Shown here piece by piece: positions 61,216 to 64,000 of a stretch of DNA of 64,000 nt. A model generated the notes under the pieces. It searched no databases and was not told the DNA's origin. It saw nothing but the letters and a program-made list of their open reading frames with translations. The stretch is from Rhizaria sp. SCN 62-66 (lineage: Eukaryota; Rhizaria, unplaced), in assembly GCA_001724265.1 (NCBI GenBank), contig MEDY01000067.1:1-64000 (forward strand). The letters are read 5' to 3'. A program made the translations under genes and the position numbers. The stretch's first letter is position 1. Each line of letters opens with the position of its first letter.

Positions 61216-64000
61216 ATGTTATGTACGTTTCTATGGCTGGCCTGGCTCCTGCCGCCTGCATTTGCGCTGTCATCAGAGCAGGCCGCGCCACGTATCGCGC
61301 ACCCGCCAAATCAAGTGCACCTCGACAAGCGCTTTGGCGTCGCTGTGGAGCCCGGTCTGGAGCTCTTCACGGGCGACGTCATCGTGCTCACGGTCGAGGA
61401 CGCAGCCGTGTACGACTCGGAGTCCGTGTTCCGCGTGTGGGGGCTTGACCGGCTCGGTCAGATCACTTGCCAAGACCCAGCAGTCGAGGCTGCCGCGCTA
61501 GGCGCCAACTACAACGGCGGCACTGGCGCCGATTGGTCCCCGTCTCTAGCCAACATGTTCGTCGTGAGCGTCATCAGCGGCCGGCTGGGCGAGCTCTCGC
61601 TGTCGCCCGTCGTCGCCTTCCCCAACTCACCGAAGTACATCACTCCGCAGCCGCTCTCCCCGCGGTCCGGCGTCGTGCATGACATCGGCGGCGCGGGCTG
61701 GGAGGCCGGGGACGACGTGCTGCGCGTAGCGTCGTTCATCCCGCTGGCGGACCCGATGTACGCGTACGGCACGCACTTCAAGTACTTAGAAGACGGCACG
61801 CAGTACGGATACACGGACGCGCCCGCGCACGACTACGGTTTTACGTCATACTCAAAAGGTTACTCGGGCTCCAGTGCCAGCTACAGCTCAAGCTCGAGCT
61901 CTTCTAGCACGTCGGAGTACGACAGCGGGCGGCTGGCAATCCGCGGGAGCTCGTTCCACGACTTCTGCCGCTGCGACCCCACAACGGGGTACGTCAAGTG
62001 TCGGCACTTGGGTGTGGAGACAATGATGTACCCCACCCCAGAAGTCGTGGGCACGGCGTGGAGCTGGTTCAAAGTGACCAAGATCCCGCACACGGTGGTG
62101 CGGCGCATGCTCGAGAACTACCAGGCAGCCGTGTCCAACGGACTGCCGCGGTCGTTCCTGCTCTTCTCGTCGCTGCCCTTCACGGACCGCATTGACGCGG
62201 TGCACTATCACGGCGCGGAGGCGCAGCTCTCGGTACGCAACGCAACATGAAATAACTTGCAACTATACACATATTACTCCTGTGGTGAACTCCGTGTGCT
62301 ATTCAAGTTGCTCACATCGTTGTTATCGTGTATCTTACCTTATTCGCTCAGTCGCGCCGCGCGTTCCTGGGCCAAAGTCGTGTCGTCACGCGCGGTACGC
62401 GTCTCGAGCAGCAAAGCACGCTTGTTATTGAGAACACCATCACAGACGCAACCACTTTCTCGGTCGACGTGGGTTTCGCTGAAGAAGCACAAATAATGTA
62501 CGTTGATGCTGCTACGCGCATGATAACCTACAGACGTATGACTTGTTGTCACAAAAGAAATATCAATCGCATATCAAACGCAATAGCCAAACTTTCACAT
62601 TATTTTTCGATTCGCCATCTCCTATTTTTCAGAATCGACAACGTTCCTGGTGTTATCCTCCCCGACATCATCGTTCCGGTCCCGCCTGTGGTTCCAAGCG
62701 AGCAAGGTGAGCTGCCCACGCTTGTCGACACTGTCGCGGAGAAACAAGAGGCGCAATCGGTCGCATTAGAGGAGCTCAAAAGTCCTTATGCACACCCACT
62801 TGGCACACTTGATCATGACGATACTCACAACGCCATCAACGATGAAAATGACTCTGCTGATAAAAATGACCGCAGCAAGTTCGATGATAACGGTATTCGC
62901 CGCGCACGCCGGCGCGGCAACAAAGACAGTGCGAATGACTATGGCAGTGACCCAAACAGCAACAGCAAAAACAGCGCTGCTCGTAGCGGCGGCGCAAAGC
63001 CCACCCCGATTGCAAGCACGTTTAAGCGCGCACCAGCCGTTTTTGCTGCGGAGCGCACGCGCCAGGCAATGGCGGTGCTGGAGCACAAGCAGGAAGAAAG
63101 ACGCGAACGTGCCCAGCGCAAACAGTAGCAACGCAGCGCGCGGGGGCGCGGACGCAGGCGCGGAGGTGGACGGGGACGTGGCGGACGACGAGGACGCAGT
63201 GGGGGTGGAAAGACAACAGAGCCCAGCAACGTAGAGAATGCTGTTTCCGATAACGCATCTCCGTTGGACATCTCTCCCACATCCCTATTACGCCTTGCCA
63301 ACAAACTTTCGACGCTATCCGACTTAGCCCCAACTACAGACAAAAACTCAAACTCCCTAGATGTTCCCGCAGATAGCGTCGTCGCGCACAACACAGGTGT
63401 TACTGGTGCAACTGACGACGATGAAACGGCACCCGTGCTGCCAAGCAGCTGGACGCGACGTGGACTGAGTCCTGCTGCTCTTGATGCACTTGCTGCAGTT
63501 GGCGTTCACGGCGACGCGATTGCGCGCACAAATGTCCGTACAATCGGCAGCGAGCATCGCCACATTGTAGTGGCAAAGGACTCAAGTGTGCGCCGTGCGC
63601 CAACTGTGGGCGCTGGACGCAGCGGCGTGCGCGGCACCCTTGGCGTAACTAAGGCATCCGCAATTGCTGCAATCAGCAAACGTGTGAGCACTTTGTCTGT
63701 TGGCAACAGCGATGGTATCGACAGCGATGATGACGATAACAATGACGACGATGTAAGCTCTGATGACAACGATATCGACAACGTTGTATTTACTTCGCCG
63801 CTTCTCTCGAAGACGTTAATGCAACCGCAACCACGTTTTGCTCCGCTCTCGGTGACCGGCATCCCACTGACTAAGACTACAGGAAAGCCCGGCAGCAGTG
63901 ACTCCAACAAAGTGACTGTTGCGCCAGCGCCCGCGCCGCTGGTGTGGAGCGAGCGCAACGATATCGAGTTCACAGGCGGCGTTAACACTCCGGAGGCGCG
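61216..64000 (+). CDS. secreted or membrane-associated protein of unknown function, in-frame TAG, runs off window
   Basis: Exons 61216-62232, 62352-62497 and 62633 onward; at least 843 codons. I chose ATG 61216 because it opens a classic signal peptide (MLCTFLWLAWLLPPAFALSS). An in-frame ATG at 61087 would add 43 residues. Exon 1 is not biased in composition and holds four Cys, a Ser/Tyr stretch (61863-61920) and folded-looking segments such as VIVLTVEDAAVYD, FHDFCRCDPTTGYVKCRHLG and TAWSWFKVTKIPHTVV. No family is recognised. Exon 2 continues RRAFLGQSRVV and TLVIENTITDATTFSVDVGF. Exon 3 becomes Asn/Asp/Lys-rich and disordered. At 63126 the frame meets TAG, then continues open to the window end through a Gly/Arg-rich stretch (RSARGRGRRRGG) and about 290 further codons without any stop. 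Exon 3 is less GC-biased than neighbouring genes, so the long open frame is unlikely to be a composition artefact. Confidence 0.72.
62233..62351 (+). other. intron 1 of the last gene, 119 nt
   Basis: Donor GTACGCAACG, acceptor TTATTCGCTCAG, phase 0. Unspliced, the frame stops at TGA within the intron; spliced, it reads GAEAQLS-SRRAFLGQ. Confidence 0.8.
62498..62632 (+). other. intron 2 of the last gene, 135 nt
   Basis: Donor GTACGTTGAT, T-rich end CTATTTTTCAG, phase 2. It is open in frame, so retention would also keep the frame. Splicing is favoured by the AT-rich body and the donor that matches the other introns. Confidence 0.75.

Noticed and set aside
63126-63140. Programmed readthrough of a true TAG stop
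   Set aside because: The following bases are CAACGC, not the CAR-YYA readthrough consensus, and the other TAGs have unrelated contexts. Readthrough at one site cannot be excluded but does not explain the set.

Overview
The window looks like nuclear DNA of a free-living protist with very GC-rich, alanine-rich genes, short AT-richer GT-AG introns and AT-rich spacers. Eukaryotic markers are the start of a beta-tubulin gene at the left edge, the ribosome-biogenesis factor BRX1, a mitochondrial ribosomal protein uL23m, and a giant PHD-finger chromatin protein. I cannot place it in a particular eukaryotic group.

Layout: beta-tubulin 5' end (minus, 1-83); a 1311-codon low-complexity protein (plus, 1031-4966); a giant two-exon protein of about 8350 residues with three PHD/zinc-knuckle/extended-PHD modules (minus, 5240-30414); a 2037-residue coiled-coil protein (plus, 31812-37925); a SohB-like S49 peptidase with one intron (minus, 38184-41323); a 4000-residue membrane metallophosphoesterase (plus, 41832-53834); BRX1 with one intron (minus, 54358-55350); a secreted Glu/Ala/Asp repeat protein (plus, 55742-56566); uL23m (minus, 57516-58049); a probably mitochondrial 614-residue protein with two introns (plus, 58527-60651); and a secreted protein of unknown role with two introns that runs off the right edge (plus, 61216-64000). 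Strands alternate almost strictly, giving alternating divergent AT-rich promoter spacers and short convergent spacers.

The main discovery is that TAG appears to be a sense codon. Eight in-frame TAGs lie in five genes: 1988, 2327, 2375 and 2978 in the first plus-strand gene; 31902; 38187-38189 (minus, directly followed by TGA); 46353; and 63126. At seven of these the same frame stays open and coding-like on both sides, with no TAA or TGA, for hundreds to thousands of codons (only 30 codons on the 5' side of 31902). Every gene whose end is visible stops at TAA (seven) or TGA (two); none needs TAG as its only stop. Gln is the most likely meaning by precedent, with Leu as an alternative.

A second oddity is splicing: all seven introns I could define by protein continuity begin GTACG or GTGCG, with C rather than A at +4. 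A third is the giant protein carrying three PZP-type histone-reader modules. The genes do not form a pathway; they are ordinary linked eukaryotic genes covering chromatin, ribosome assembly, mitochondrial translation, membrane proteolysis and phosphoesterase functions.
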